64,000 nt of DNA from Methylophaga sp. (GTDB lineage Bacteria; Pseudomonadota; Gammaproteobacteria; Nitrosococcales; Methylophagaceae): contig NZ_JAUSCC010000079.1 of assembly GCF_030651745.1 (NCBI RefSeq), positions 1-64,000 of the forward strand, in the 5' to 3' direction. Positions within the stretch are counted from its first letter, which is position 1; every line of letters begins with the position of its first letter. The position numbers and the translations under genes were made by a program. Below the pieces are notes generated by a model that was not told the DNA's origin, did not search any database, and saw nothing but the letters and a program-made list of their open reading frames with translations. Of this stretch, positions 49,355-58,718 are shown piece after piece.

Positions 49355-50776
49355 ATGAAAACGTTTTATTTACTATTCACACTGTTTTTAAGTTTAGTAT
49401 CTACTGCCCATGCAGAATCGTTTAATGACGTATTTGCAGAGTTCAAAAAAAGTGCCTCTCCGGAAGAGTTGTACACTTTTTTATATGCTGTGCCCAAAGG
49501 GGGCGATTTACATAACCATTCAACGGGCTCCAATCTATCCGAGTGGTGGTATGACGAAATTTTAGAGCAAGAAAAAAATGGCTACATTTACTACACAAAA
49601 GTAAAAATTAACAACTGCAGACCCTATGGCACCAACGAATTTGGTGGCTCTCCTTACCTGCTACTTTTTGTGAATATCCAAGACTTTGAATACAACCAAC
49701 TCGATAGCTGTGAACAATCTGAATACAAACGTATTCAAGATCTCAACGAAATAGAAAAACAAGCCTGGTTGGATAGTATTCGTCTGGATAAAGACTCTGA
49801 AGGCCGCAATGAATTTTTCCAAACCCATTGGGAACGCATTAACTCATTAATGGCCAACCCATATATGCAGGTCAATTTAATCGTTAAAAACATGCAGGCT
49901 TTTGGTGCCGAGGGCATGTTGTATTTAGAGACTGACGCTGGCGTGCGTGGTTACGTACACCCGGATGGCAGTCCGTTCGATGAAGAAGAAGTTTATCAGC
50001 TCTACCTTGATCGTTTTGCCCAAAAAGACGCACTTGCTTCGGGGGTCACCGTCCGTTTGCATTACGCCTTATTACGTTTTCTTCCCAATGCTGAAGACGA
50101 TTTAAAGTGGATGTATGAATATGTGGCAACTCATCCTGAACTCTATGTTGCCGTCGATATGGTTGGACGTGAGGATAATGACAAAGGCCATCCTTTACGC
50201 TTCTTATCGACCTTACGAGAACTGAGACACCATTATCATGATGTTAACCTGTCGATCCATGCCGGTGAAAAAGACAAGCCTAATAAAAATGTCCGCGACA
50301 CACTGTTATTGGGCGCGTCACGCATTGGCCATGGTGTTAATTTAATCAGTGATCCCGATACACTACTGCTGATGCGTAACAACAGTTACTTGATTGAAAT
50401 CAATCTGATCAGTAACTTACTTTTAGAGTACGTTGATGATTATTCCCAACATCCTTTCCCGGAATATCTCCGAATTGGCATACCGGTTGCCTTAGCAACC
50501 GATGATCGTGGTATGTGGGATTCAAATATGACGGATGAGTATTACACCGCTGTCACTAACTTTAATCTTTCATGGTCAGAGCTGGTGCAATTAGGTGCAA
50601 ATTCACTGAGTTATTCGTTTCTTGATGAAAAGACCAAACAACAGCTTTTAGATGAGTATTACCAACGTATTGCTAAATTTGAAAAAGCATTTAGTCAGCA
50701 AAAAATGGCTTCGCTAAGCAAGGTTAAACCAGAGAGCTATTCTTTTGCATGCAAACAATTTTCAATCTGTAGATAA
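49355..50776 (+). CDS. Exported adenosine deaminase, ADGF type
   Basis: A 473-residue secreted zinc deaminase with signal peptide ending AHAES. Metal motifs: KGGDLHNHSTGSN (HxH), SIHAGEKDKP (zinc His and catalytic Glu), RIGHGVNLI, and LATDDRGMW. The extended N-terminus and TDDRGM variant fit the ADGF-like branch acting on extracellular adenosine. It would make inosine for nucleoside hydrolases in the same compartment. SD-like GGAGC lies upstream. Confidence 0.88.
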   Translation: MKTFYLLFTLFLSLVSTAHAESFNDVFAEFKKSASPEELYTFLYAVPKGGDLHNHSTGSNLSEWWYDEILEQEKNGYIYYTKVKINNCRPYGTNEFGGSPYLLLFVNIQDFEYNQLDSCEQSEYKRIQDLNEIEKQAWLDSIRLDKDSEGRNEFFQTHWERINSLMANPYMQVNLIVKNMQAFGAEGMLYLETDAGVRGYVHPDGSPFDEEEVYQLYLDRFAQKDALASGVTVRLHYALLRFLPNAEDDLKWMYEYVATHPELYVAVDMVGREDNDKGHPLRFLSTLRELRHHYHDVNLSIHAGEKDKPNKNVRDTLLLGASRIGHGVNLISDPDTLLLMRNNSYLIEINLISNLLLEYVDDYSQHPFPEYLRIGIPVALATDDRGMWDSNMTDEYYTAVTNFNLSWSELVQLGANSLSYSFLDEKTKQQLLDEYYQRIAKFEKAFSQQKMASLSKVKPESYSFACKQFSICR

Positions 50777-50790
50777 CATAAGAAGACACG

Positions 50791-51012
50791 ATGCCACCAG
50801 CAAAACTACCTGATGATTTTGATGCAGAACTTTATATCGATTTGATGTCACCTGTTGTCGGCCTGGATCTCGATGATGAGACGAAGCGTGAAGTGGCAAA
50901 GCTGCTGAAGATTGCACATTCCATGGCGAGCGTTGTCTATCAGGCACCTCTGGATGACAATCTTTTCGATATAGCTGGCGTCTTCACACCAGGTGGTCGG
51001 AAACATGACTGA
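50791..51012 (+). CDS. AtzG-like (DUF4089) small subunit
   Basis: A 73-residue protein whose central helix-rich part (LDDETKREVAKLLKIAHSMASVV) matches the AtzG/DUF4089 family. AtzG binds and stabilises the AtzE amidase; a similar pair, HpxX/HpxY, occurs in enterobacterial purine clusters. It overlaps the amidase gene by eight bases. No signal peptide. Confidence 0.82.
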   Translation: MPPAKLPDDFDAELYIDLMSPVVGLDLDDETKREVAKLLKIAHSMASVVYQAPLDDNLFDIAGVFTPGGRKHD

Positions 51013-52408
51013 TTCCATTTGTTACGCCAGTGCTGTGGATATCGCTGATCAGGTTAAAACCCAGCAGATCAGTGCTGCTGAGGTGGTGGAAAGCTTTATT
51101 GCTCGGATTGAATCGTTAAACCCGACGCTAAATGCCTTTACGGAACTATGTCATCAGCGGGCTCGTGATAAGGCTGCAGATATTGATAGACGTATTGCTC
51201 AAGGCCAGACAGTGGGTGTGTTGGCAGGTGTTCCTTTTGCCGTTAAAAACCTGTTTGATATTAAAGATGTGGTAACGGTTGCGGGCTCGAAAATCAATCA
51301 GGCCAATGCTAAAGCGACCGAAGATGCAGTATTGATAAAACGTCTTGAAAACGCCGATGCCGTCTTGATCGGTGCCTTAAATATGGGCGAATATGCCTAT
51401 GACTTTACCGGTGAAAACAGCCACTATGGTAATTGTCATAACCCTTGGGATCCCAGCTGCATGCCCGGTGGTTCATCATCGGGCAGTGGCAGTGCAACAG
51501 CAGCAGGTCTGGCACCGATATCATTAGGTTCAGATACCAATGGCTCCATTCGGGTGCCCGCTTCTTTATGTGGCATTTTTGGTTTAAAACCAACCTATGG
51601 CCGCCTGCCCAGAAGTGGCAGTTATCCCTTCACCGACAGCTTGGATCATCTCGGAGCTTTTGCCAGAAATGTTCAAGATCTGGCAACTGCATTTGATCTG
51701 ATGCAAGGCTTTGATAGCGAAGATCATGCCTGTGCTGACCAAGCCAAGCTAAATACGCTTGCAACATTAGATAAAGGTATCGATAACTTACGTATAGCCA
51801 GAGCCACAGGTTACTTTGATACAACGAATTTTCCTGAAGCTACTGCAGCCGTCGATTTAGTGTGCAGATTATTAAGCTGTGACAACACAACGGATATTCC
51901 AGGGGCCAATGAAGGGCGCTCAGCCGCTTTTTTGATCACCAATGCGGAAAGCAGTGCACTACATCTATCTCGCTTGCAAACCCAGGCTGACGATTTTGAT
52001 CCTGACACACGCTATCGCTTTCTGGCGGGCGCCATGATTCCTGCCGCATGGTATTTAAAGGCGCAAGCCGTCAGACAATGGTATCACCAGCAAGTATTGG
52101 AATTATTCAAATCTGTCGACGTAATCATTGCGCCGGCAACGCCTTGCACAGCTCCAAAACTTGGCCAGAAAATATTAGTTATCAATGGCAAAGAGCATCC
52201 ATTGAGACCAAATTTAGGCTATTTCACTCAGCCGATTTCTGCTATCGGCTTACCGTCATGCGTCGTGCCGACCATCAACCAGGCCAATGGCATGCCCATC
52301 GGCGTGCAAATTATTGCTGCGCCTTGGCGTGAAGATATCTGTTTACGGGTAGCAGCCTATCTCGAATCACAAGGCTTAACGGCTCAACGTCCCATCAATA
52401 TCACTTAA
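51005..52408 (+). CDS. AtzE/HpxY-family amidase
   Basis: A 467-residue amidase-signature enzyme. The Ser-cisSer-Lys triad is visible: K81 in AVKNLFD, cis-Ser in GGSSSGSG (157-159), and nucleophile S181 in GSDTNGSIR. AtzE hydrolyses 1-carboxybiuret in cyanuric acid pathways; HpxY homologues sit in purine clusters. Here it could act on a ureido compound below allantoate, for which no other gene is present. ATG 51005 overlaps atzG. Cytoplasmic, unlike the exported genes before it in the operon. Confidence 0.85.
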   Translation: MTDSICYASAVDIADQVKTQQISAAEVVESFIARIESLNPTLNAFTELCHQRARDKAADIDRRIAQGQTVGVLAGVPFAVKNLFDIKDVVTVAGSKINQANAKATEDAVLIKRLENADAVLIGALNMGEYAYDFTGENSHYGNCHNPWDPSCMPGGSSSGSGSATAAGLAPISLGSDTNGSIRVPASLCGIFGLKPTYGRLPRSGSYPFTDSLDHLGAFARNVQDLATAFDLMQGFDSEDHACADQAKLNTLATLDKGIDNLRIARATGYFDTTNFPEATAAVDLVCRLLSCDNTTDIPGANEGRSAAFLITNAESSALHLSRLQTQADDFDPDTRYRFLAGAMIPAAWYLKAQAVRQWYHQQVLELFKSVDVIIAPATPCTAPKLGQKILVINGKEHPLRPNLGYFTQPISAIGLPSCVVPTINQANGMPIGVQIIAAPWREDICLRVAAYLESQGLTAQRPINIT

Positions 52409-52450
52409 AGATTAGCGATCGAGACCACTGAAACGTCGTCGACTACTCCA

Positions 52451-53746
52451 TTATAAAAATAGATATTTACCGGTAAAAATCACTGCAATAACGTAAACCG
52501 CTGCAGGACACTGACGATACTGTCCAGTGAAAATCTTGATCAATGCATAACTGATAAAGCCAAGCCCGATGCCATCTGAAATCGAAAAGGTCAGTGGCAT
52601 TGTGACTGCAGCTAAAGCCGCAGGCGCACTTTCACTCAGATCATCCCAATCGACTAATGACAAGCTTCGAGTCATCAATACTGCCACAAACAGTAATGCC
52701 GCCGAAGTGGCGTAAGGCGGAATACTTTTTACGATTGGCACAAACCAAAGTGCTAATAAAAACAGTAAACCCGCGACGACGGCCGTTAATCCAGAACGAC
52801 CACCAGCTTCCACACCTGCAGAGCTTTCAATATAGCTTGTTGTAGACGAGGTACCCAATAAAGCGCCTATCGAAGTTGCTCCAGAATCGGATAACAACGC
52901 CTTGCCCAAACGCGGTAATCTGCCCTTTTCATCTAACATATTGGCCCGGGTTGCGACCCCGACCAGCGTTCCAGCCGTATCAAATACATCCACCAATAAT
53001 AAGGTGATAATGACAGTGACCATTGACACCTGAAAGGCGCCGGCAATATCCAGTTGTAAAAACACTGGTGCTGGTGACGGCGGCATGGAAACAATGCCAT
53101 CTATGTGTACATCGCCGAAGGCCCATCCCAATAACGTGGTCGCTAAAATGCCAAAAATGACTGCGCCGGTAACCTTTTTAGCCGCTAGAGAAACAATCAG
53201 CACAAAACCAAATAAGCAGACTATTGAAGAGAAAGCCTGCATATCGCCTAATGAAACCAGGGTGGCAGGATTATCAACCACAATCCCTGCATTTTTTAGG
53301 GCGATTACACCCAAAAACAAGCCTATACCTGCAGACATACCTAATTTGAGATTCAACGGGATGGAATTAATCAACCACTCTCGTACTGGCAGAAGACTTA
53401 ATATGATGAAAATAATACCGGATAAAAATACGGCACCTAGCGCGACTTGCCAGGTATAGCCCATGCCGAGCACAACGGCATACGTAAAAAAAGCGTTCTG
53501 CCCCATACCCGGTGCCTGAGCAATCGGATAATTTCCCAACACCCCCATTAATATCGAACCAATCGCCGCCGCCAAACAGGTTGCTACAAATACCGCGCCA
53601 AAATCCATGCCGGTATCCGAAAGCATGCTGGGATTAACCACAATTATGTAAGCCATGGCTAAGAAAGTAGTTATACCGGCTACTACCTCTTTTTGTATTG
53701 AGGTACCTAAATTACTCAGATTGAAAAAATCATTAATGAATTTCAT
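52451..53746 (-). CDS. NCS2 permease, AzgA type (adenine/guanine/hypoxanthine)
   Basis: A 431-residue inner-membrane transporter with about 12-14 helices. The N-terminus FFNLSNLGTSIQKEVVAGITTFLAMAY, split here only for length, and the FDTAGTLVGVA and GALLGTSSTTSYIESSAGVEAGG segments are typical of the AzgA-like branch (GhxP, AdeP). It would import adenine, guanine or hypoxanthine made in the periplasm. Converges with the amidase gene; a RutR-like site lies 65 bases before its start. Confidence 0.9.
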   Translation of the reverse strand: MKFINDFFNLSNLGTSIQKEVVAGITTFLAMAYIIVVNPSMLSDTGMDFGAVFVATCLAAAIGSILMGVLGNYPIAQAPGMGQNAFFTYAVVLGMGYTWQVALGAVFLSGIIFIILSLLPVREWLINSIPLNLKLGMSAGIGLFLGVIALKNAGIVVDNPATLVSLGDMQAFSSIVCLFGFVLIVSLAAKKVTGAVIFGILATTLLGWAFGDVHIDGIVSMPPSPAPVFLQLDIAGAFQVSMVTVIITLLLVDVFDTAGTLVGVATRANMLDEKGRLPRLGKALLSDSGATSIGALLGTSSTTSYIESSAGVEAGGRSGLTAVVAGLLFLLALWFVPIVKSIPPYATSAALLFVAVLMTRSLSLVDWDDLSESAPAALAAVTMPLTFSISDGIGLGFISYALIKIFTGQYRQCPAAVYVIAVIFTGKYLFL

Positions 53747-54200
53747 GTTTACTCTATAAAAATCGATGATAATCGGTATTGTTTAACGTTCCGCAAACCA
53801 ACTGCAATTACCAGACCATATAGTCAGGATTTTTCAGGCATTCCTTTTAGATTAAGTCAAAACGGCTAAAACACTTGCTGTAACGCATATCATCCGTAAT
53901 GAATGAACATACTTAAACCAATCCGGGTTGTAGAGAGAGGCCATAAACTAAACTTTATGCACAAAATTAATACACAACCGCACCAATAAAGCGCTTTGCT
54001 TTATTAATAAAACCCTTACGCAGAACTCTTTTAATAAAGGATGGCTTATCTATCCGCCGAGATAATCGGGCTTAAACACTGGGTTTATATAGCACTAATT
54101 ATTCGTTGCTAACATACTTTCCGAGCCACACTTAAAACCTGTCTAAATGGTCCACTTATTGCTAATAGTGTTAAATTACGCAATCAGGCTTACCATCATC
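53747..54200. promoter_or_regulatory. Divergent control region: AzgA-type permease / nucleoside hydrolase operon
   Basis: A 454-base AT-rich gap with two RutR-like sites, CAGACCATATAGTCAG at 53812-53827 and CTGTCTAAATGGTCCA at 54139-54154 (each 10 of 14 consensus positions). Each lies about 50-65 bases before one of the two divergent genes. Nothing else recognisable. Confidence 0.5.
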
Positions 54201-55307
54201 ATGACTCAATACTTCCAGAAATTAACTCAATCCTTTCTATTAATCTGTTTGGCTTTATTCAGCCTCCAGGCATCTGCCTTTCCCGTTATCTACGATACCG
54301 ATATGGCCATTGATGATTGGTTTGCATTACTTTATTTAGCGAAAAATAAACAGAGTGAACTGAAGGCTGTAACCATATCCTGTAGTGGTGAATCACACTG
54401 TGAACCAGGCGAACGTAATGCGATCAGCTTGCTTGACCTGATAAAAACACAAGGCCCAATACCGGTAGCAGCTGGTGATGCCTATCCGCTTGATGGTTAT
54501 TTTGTGTTTCCTGAACCTTGGCAAATAGATTCGGACACACTGTCAGGTGTCCCCATTGATCCACCAAGCTATGCCCCCTCCACTCTCTCGGCAGTTGAAT
54601 TGCTGCACACCACCATCAGCCAAAGTGAAGAACCGATAACAATTGTTGCTGTTGGTCCACTGACCAACATCGCACAATGGTTGATGAGCTATCCAGATGA
54701 CGCTGAAAACGTCAGTCGTCTGGTCATTATGGGAGGCTCTCTTGATGCGAAAGGCAATATTATTGTGCCTGGCTTTACCGATGATCATCCTAATACCAAG
54801 GCGGAATGGAATCTGTTTGTCGATCCGCTGGCAGCTCAAATCGTCTTTGACAGTCCATTAAATATTGATCTGGTTGGCCTGGATGTCACCAACCACGTCA
54901 ATGTCACTCATGAGTATGTGGCTCACTTCAGTACGCTTGCCAATACACCAGAAGCTAAATTCGCAGACCAAGTCTATAAGAAAAATGACTGGTTTATTGA
55001 CTCAGGTGAATACTATTTTTGGGATGTATTAGCCGCTCTGACAGCCACACATCCAGATTTATGTGTGCCTGAAATGACCGCACTAACCGTCAACGTCGAC
55101 ACCATCAAACAACCAAAACATCTCGCCACCAGTGATTTGAGCATGCCTGCACTGCGTTGGGATGGTAAACCGCGATCTCACCTGAATGCCGCAACTGCCG
55201 GAGTTATCAGCCGCAGTGAAGCAGGTCGGCCTATTGCTGTCTGTGTTGAAACCAATGCTGAAAAAGCACTGAAAATATTCACCGACACCTTAACGGCTGA
55301 AGACTAA
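54201..55307 (+). CDS. Exported nucleoside hydrolase (second copy)
   Basis: A 368-residue IunH-family protein with a signal peptide ending LQASAF. The calcium site is complete (D32, D34, D38, D39 in DTDMAIDDW). Further family marks: VAAGDAYPLDG, VAVGPLTNIAQWL and VIMGGSLD. It differs markedly from the 46155 copy but is close to the third copy at 56383. ATG 54201 is preferred because the longer frame runs through the RutR-like site. First gene of a five-gene operon. Confidence 0.88.
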   Translation: MTQYFQKLTQSFLLICLALFSLQASAFPVIYDTDMAIDDWFALLYLAKNKQSELKAVTISCSGESHCEPGERNAISLLDLIKTQGPIPVAAGDAYPLDGYFVFPEPWQIDSDTLSGVPIDPPSYAPSTLSAVELLHTTISQSEEPITIVAVGPLTNIAQWLMSYPDDAENVSRLVIMGGSLDAKGNIIVPGFTDDHPNTKAEWNLFVDPLAAQIVFDSPLNIDLVGLDVTNHVNVTHEYVAHFSTLANTPEAKFADQVYKKNDWFIDSGEYYFWDVLAALTATHPDLCVPEMTALTVNVDTIKQPKHLATSDLSMPALRWDGKPRSHLNAATAGVISRSEAGRPIAVCVETNAEKALKIFTDTLTAED

Positions 55308-55333
55308 TCAACCTCAACCATTAGAACCAAGAC

Positions 55334-56392
55334 ATGAATACAACTATTAGATTAATACTGTTTTTTTTGTTTTCAGCATCGCTTCATGCCATGCCAGAGC
55401 AAGATCCACTCCCTATCAAAGTCGTTGTGTTAGTTAATTTTGAAATTGGAGAAGTCACAGGTGATACCGCTGGAGAATTCCAGTATTGGCTGGAAAGAGG
55501 AATAGATGGTCAGTCACCATTAAGCTGTGTACCCCTTATATACAGTACCTTCGATGCCTGCCTTGATGAAAAGAATGGTGTGTTAGTCACCTTCACCGGC
55601 CTTACCGCCGATAAAGCAGCGGCAAGTGTGATGGCTCTGGGGCTGGATCAACGGTTTGATTTTCACAAAAGCTACTGGCTTATCGGTGGTATAGCCGGTA
55701 TCGATGCTAATAACGGCACATTAGGCTCTGCTGTTTGGGGAAATTGGATAGTCAACGGGGATTGGGCCCATGAAATTGATGCCAGAGAAATGCCAGCAGA
55801 TTGGGAGATTGGCTATATCCCATTCGCCAGAAGTAAACCCTATGAACAACCACCACAAGATACCGAAGGAAAAGTATTTAGATTAAGCAGCCAACTGAGC
55901 AATCTTGCTTATTCCATTACCAAAGATACGCCTTTGGTCACCTCTGAAATGGCCCAGGAAATCGCACAGCACTATACCAACAAGCCAAAAGCCTCGGGGC
56001 AACCAATCGTCATGCAAGGCGACAATGTCTCAGCCAGCACGTTTTGGCATGGTGACATCTTGAATCAATGGGCAAATGACTGGATGACTTATTGGACGAT
56101 AGGTCAAGGCGAATTTGTCACCAGTGCAGTTGAGGACAGCGGCATCATGGAAGCCATACGCTTTTTAACACAAGGCGGTAAAGCTGATATGTCGCGAGTG
56201 ATGTTGCTCAGAACCGCCAGTAACTTCACCACACCACCACCGGGCGTCGATGCTGCGACCAACTTAGCTCGAGAAATGTCAGGTTTCGGTGCCATGGGGC
56301 CAGCGGTAGAAAACCACTGGCGCGTGGGCAGTACGATGGTGCGGGAGATCACTTTTAATTGGAATGACTGGAAGGATAGAACATGGAAATAA
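55334..56392 (+). CDS. NUP-family protein, second copy, exported
   Basis: A 352-residue paralogue of the 48181 protein, with a signal peptide ending SLHAM. Shared blocks: NFEIGEVTGDTAGEFQYWLE, SVMALGLDQRFDFHKSYWL, EIDAREMPADW and GDNVSASTFWHG. It has no transmembrane segments after the signal and is probably periplasmic. It sits between two nucleoside hydrolase genes and overlaps the second by ten bases, an arrangement that suggests joint action on nucleosides. Confidence 0.85.
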   Translation: MNTTIRLILFFLFSASLHAMPEQDPLPIKVVVLVNFEIGEVTGDTAGEFQYWLERGIDGQSPLSCVPLIYSTFDACLDEKNGVLVTFTGLTADKAAASVMALGLDQRFDFHKSYWLIGGIAGIDANNGTLGSAVWGNWIVNGDWAHEIDAREMPADWEIGYIPFARSKPYEQPPQDTEGKVFRLSSQLSNLAYSITKDTPLVTSEMAQEIAQHYTNKPKASGQPIVMQGDNVSASTFWHGDILNQWANDWMTYWTIGQGEFVTSAVEDSGIMEAIRFLTQGGKADMSRVMLLRTASNFTTPPPGVDAATNLAREMSGFGAMGPAVENHWRVGSTMVREITFNWNDWKDRTWK

Positions 56393-57531
56393 AACTCGGC
56401 CCGCTGGTTTCACGACTGTCCCATAAGGTAAATAAATACACCTTGCTGGGTTTGCTCAGTGTTATCACCAGCCCAGCTTATGCATATCCTGTGATATTGG
56501 ATACTGACTTTACGCTCAATTCCATTATCTATTTTGCTAAAAACAACAATACGGACCTTCAAGCCATTACCATCGCCTGTAGCGGTGAAGCCCATTGCGA
56601 GCCGGGTAAACATAATGCGATTCGTGTTTTAGACCTGCTTCCATCTCATCCTGAAGTACCGGTTGCCGCTGGCGATGATTATCCATTAGATGGTTTTTTC
56701 GTTTTTCCAGCTCAATGGCGAGAAGCTATCGACAACTTCGGTAGCAGCAATGTGATAAATAGCGAGGCGAGCAATGTTAACCTGCCACCCGCCAGCTATA
56801 AACCGTCTGAGTTATCTGCTGTTGAACTGATCCACCAAACGATCTCACAAAGTACAGAAGCCGTCACCATTGTGGCTGATGGGCCATTAACCAATATTGC
56901 ACAGTGGCTGCTGCAATACCCCGCTGATGTCGACAAGGTAGACCGTCTGGTGATTATGGGCGGTGCACTTAATGCTGGTGGCAATATCATTGTCAAAGGC
57001 TTCACTGACGATCACCCGAACACCAAAGCCGAGTGGAATTTTCTAATCGATCCGCTGGCCGTAAAAATAGTCTTCAGCAGTGCTTTAAATATTGTGCTGG
57101 TTCCGCTTGATGCCACCAACTATATGCTGGTTACCAACGAGTACGTCACCCAATTTGACAGCTTAGCGCATACACCTGAAGCAGAATTTATCAGTAATAT
57201 CTACAAAATCAACGGTGAATTCATCGCCTCTGGTGAGTACTATTTCTGGGATGAACTGGCAAATCTGGTAACAACTCACCCGGAGTTATGCGGTGATGCT
57301 GTTACAACGCCTCTTGAAGTTAAAGTCGATTACCTAACCGAACCAGACTATGTGCAAACAAGTGACCTGTCGATGCCAGCAACACGTTGGGACGGCAAAC
57401 CAAGACAACACATTAAAGCGGAAACAGCCGGGGTAATCAGCCGCAGTGAAACCGGTCAGCCGATTACCGTCTGCATGACGACCCAGGCTGAAAAAGCATT
57501 CCACCTATTCACCGAAACATTGACTCAATGA
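56383..57531 (+). CDS. Nucleoside hydrolase paralogue with damaged calcium site
   Basis: A 382-residue exported protein (signal peptide ending AYAYP) clearly derived from the same source as the 54201 enzyme: both carry the CSGEAHCEPG or CSGESHCEPG block and near-identical C-termini. Here the first motif reads DTDFTLNS (residues 40-47) instead of DTDMAIDDW, with two residues missing, so the DD pair that holds calcium is lost. The IDPL motif remains. It is probably inactive or acts as a partner of the intact copy. Reading frame is intact throughout. Confidence 0.82.
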   Translation: MEIKLGPLVSRLSHKVNKYTLLGLLSVITSPAYAYPVILDTDFTLNSIIYFAKNNNTDLQAITIACSGEAHCEPGKHNAIRVLDLLPSHPEVPVAAGDDYPLDGFFVFPAQWREAIDNFGSSNVINSEASNVNLPPASYKPSELSAVELIHQTISQSTEAVTIVADGPLTNIAQWLLQYPADVDKVDRLVIMGGALNAGGNIIVKGFTDDHPNTKAEWNFLIDPLAVKIVFSSALNIVLVPLDATNYMLVTNEYVTQFDSLAHTPEAEFISNIYKINGEFIASGEYYFWDELANLVTTHPELCGDAVTTPLEVKVDYLTEPDYVQTSDLSMPATRWDGKPRQHIKAETAGVISRSETGQPITVCMTTQAEKAFHLFTETLTQ

Positions 57532-58715
57532 GAGGAGTTGCAGGTAATGCAAACCTGATTAGGGTAACCATTACCTGCTTTCTTGCATACGCGATTCTTT
57601 CAGGATTATTGTCACAGATTGGCACGCTAAGCGCTGCCATGTCTGACTTCTTCAGCAAACCTTTAACTGAGACAAGTGCACGCTTTTCCTGGCTTAGCTT
57701 AGGCATAACGGTGGGCTCGGTGCTTAGTATCATTGTTTATGAATGGCTGCCGATCAAAAAAGTCTTTCTGTTGTGCTATCTATTTTTCATCCTGGCATTG
57801 ATAGGCAGCAGCCTCTTCAATCTATGGCAATGGTTACCAATAAGCTTTTTTATAGCAGGATGTTCAGCAAGTTTAGGGTTAAATACTGCTGCAGTGACAT
57901 TGTCTCTACTGTTCAAAGAACGACAACGAGCAGCTATATTGCTCAGCACCGATATTTGTTTTGCCTCTGCCGGAATTCTCGCCGCCCCAGGTGCGGCTGC
58001 ATTATTACGTTCAGGGTTTAGCTGGAATAGCAGCTTCTTAGTCCTCGCCGCTATTGCAGCATTCGTTATGTTATTAGCTCTGTTTAGCCGCTACCCGCCA
58101 ACGGCACGCGAGCTAAAAACACAAAAGACTCCTGATAAATGGCATTTTAGTATTTACTTTTGTTGCTTTGGTTTAGCAATGTATTTATTGGGTCAAATTG
58201 CTATGTTGATTTGGCTGCCTAATTATATTGAACATAGTTTAATGGGCACACGAGGACAGGGCGCTGCAGCGATAAGTGCCTATTGGACCGGCATGGCCTT
58301 GGGACAAATTACATTGGTGTTTTTCCTGATAAGGTTCACCGCTCAGCAGTTATTAATTCTTATCACTATCGCTTCGTTCGTGGCTTCTATAGCGCTTTGG
58401 CAATTATCTTCCCTGATAAATGTGGTCTCAATAACTTTACTGCTGGGACTCTGTAATGCGGGGGTGCTGAAGTTGACCATGTCGTTTAGCGCCTCATTAG
58501 TCAGCCATCCTCAACGGGTGATTACCACCTTATTATTCTGTTCGTCATTAGGACAGATGGCCAGCCCACTGGTTAGCTCAACGATTGTCACCATGTTCGA
58601 TATTCAAAGCGGTTTGCAATTCGTCACGGTCTGTTATCTGTTTGCTGCCAGCTCAATTATTTTTGCGGTTTTTAAAGTACCCAACCACATGACGCTCTTT
58701 AAAAAGGAGAATTAA
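57528..58715 (+). CDS. MFS transporter
   Basis: A 395-residue inner-membrane protein with about 12 helices and a central cytoplasmic loop, fitting the major facilitator family; a loose TsgA-like resemblance is noted. Start overlaps the preceding stop (ATGA). The operon suggests it moves a product of nucleoside breakdown such as ribose, a base or a nucleoside, but substrate cannot be read from sequence. Confidence 0.8.
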   Translation: MRGVAGNANLIRVTITCFLAYAILSGLLSQIGTLSAAMSDFFSKPLTETSARFSWLSLGITVGSVLSIIVYEWLPIKKVFLLCYLFFILALIGSSLFNLWQWLPISFFIAGCSASLGLNTAAVTLSLLFKERQRAAILLSTDICFASAGILAAPGAAALLRSGFSWNSSFLVLAAIAAFVMLLALFSRYPPTARELKTQKTPDKWHFSIYFCCFGLAMYLLGQIAMLIWLPNYIEHSLMGTRGQGAAAISAYWTGMALGQITLVFFLIRFTAQQLLILITIASFVASIALWQLSSLINVVSITLLLGLCNAGVLKLTMSFSASLVSHPQRVITTLLFCSSLGQMASPLVSSTIVTMFDIQSGLQFVTVCYLFAASSIIFAVFKVPNHMTLFKKEN

Positions 58716-58718
58716 ACC

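Noticed and set aside
54147..54200. Upstream start for the second nucleoside hydrolase
   Set aside because: It would put the RutR-like site inside the gene and place extra residues before the signal peptide; ATG 54201 fits better.
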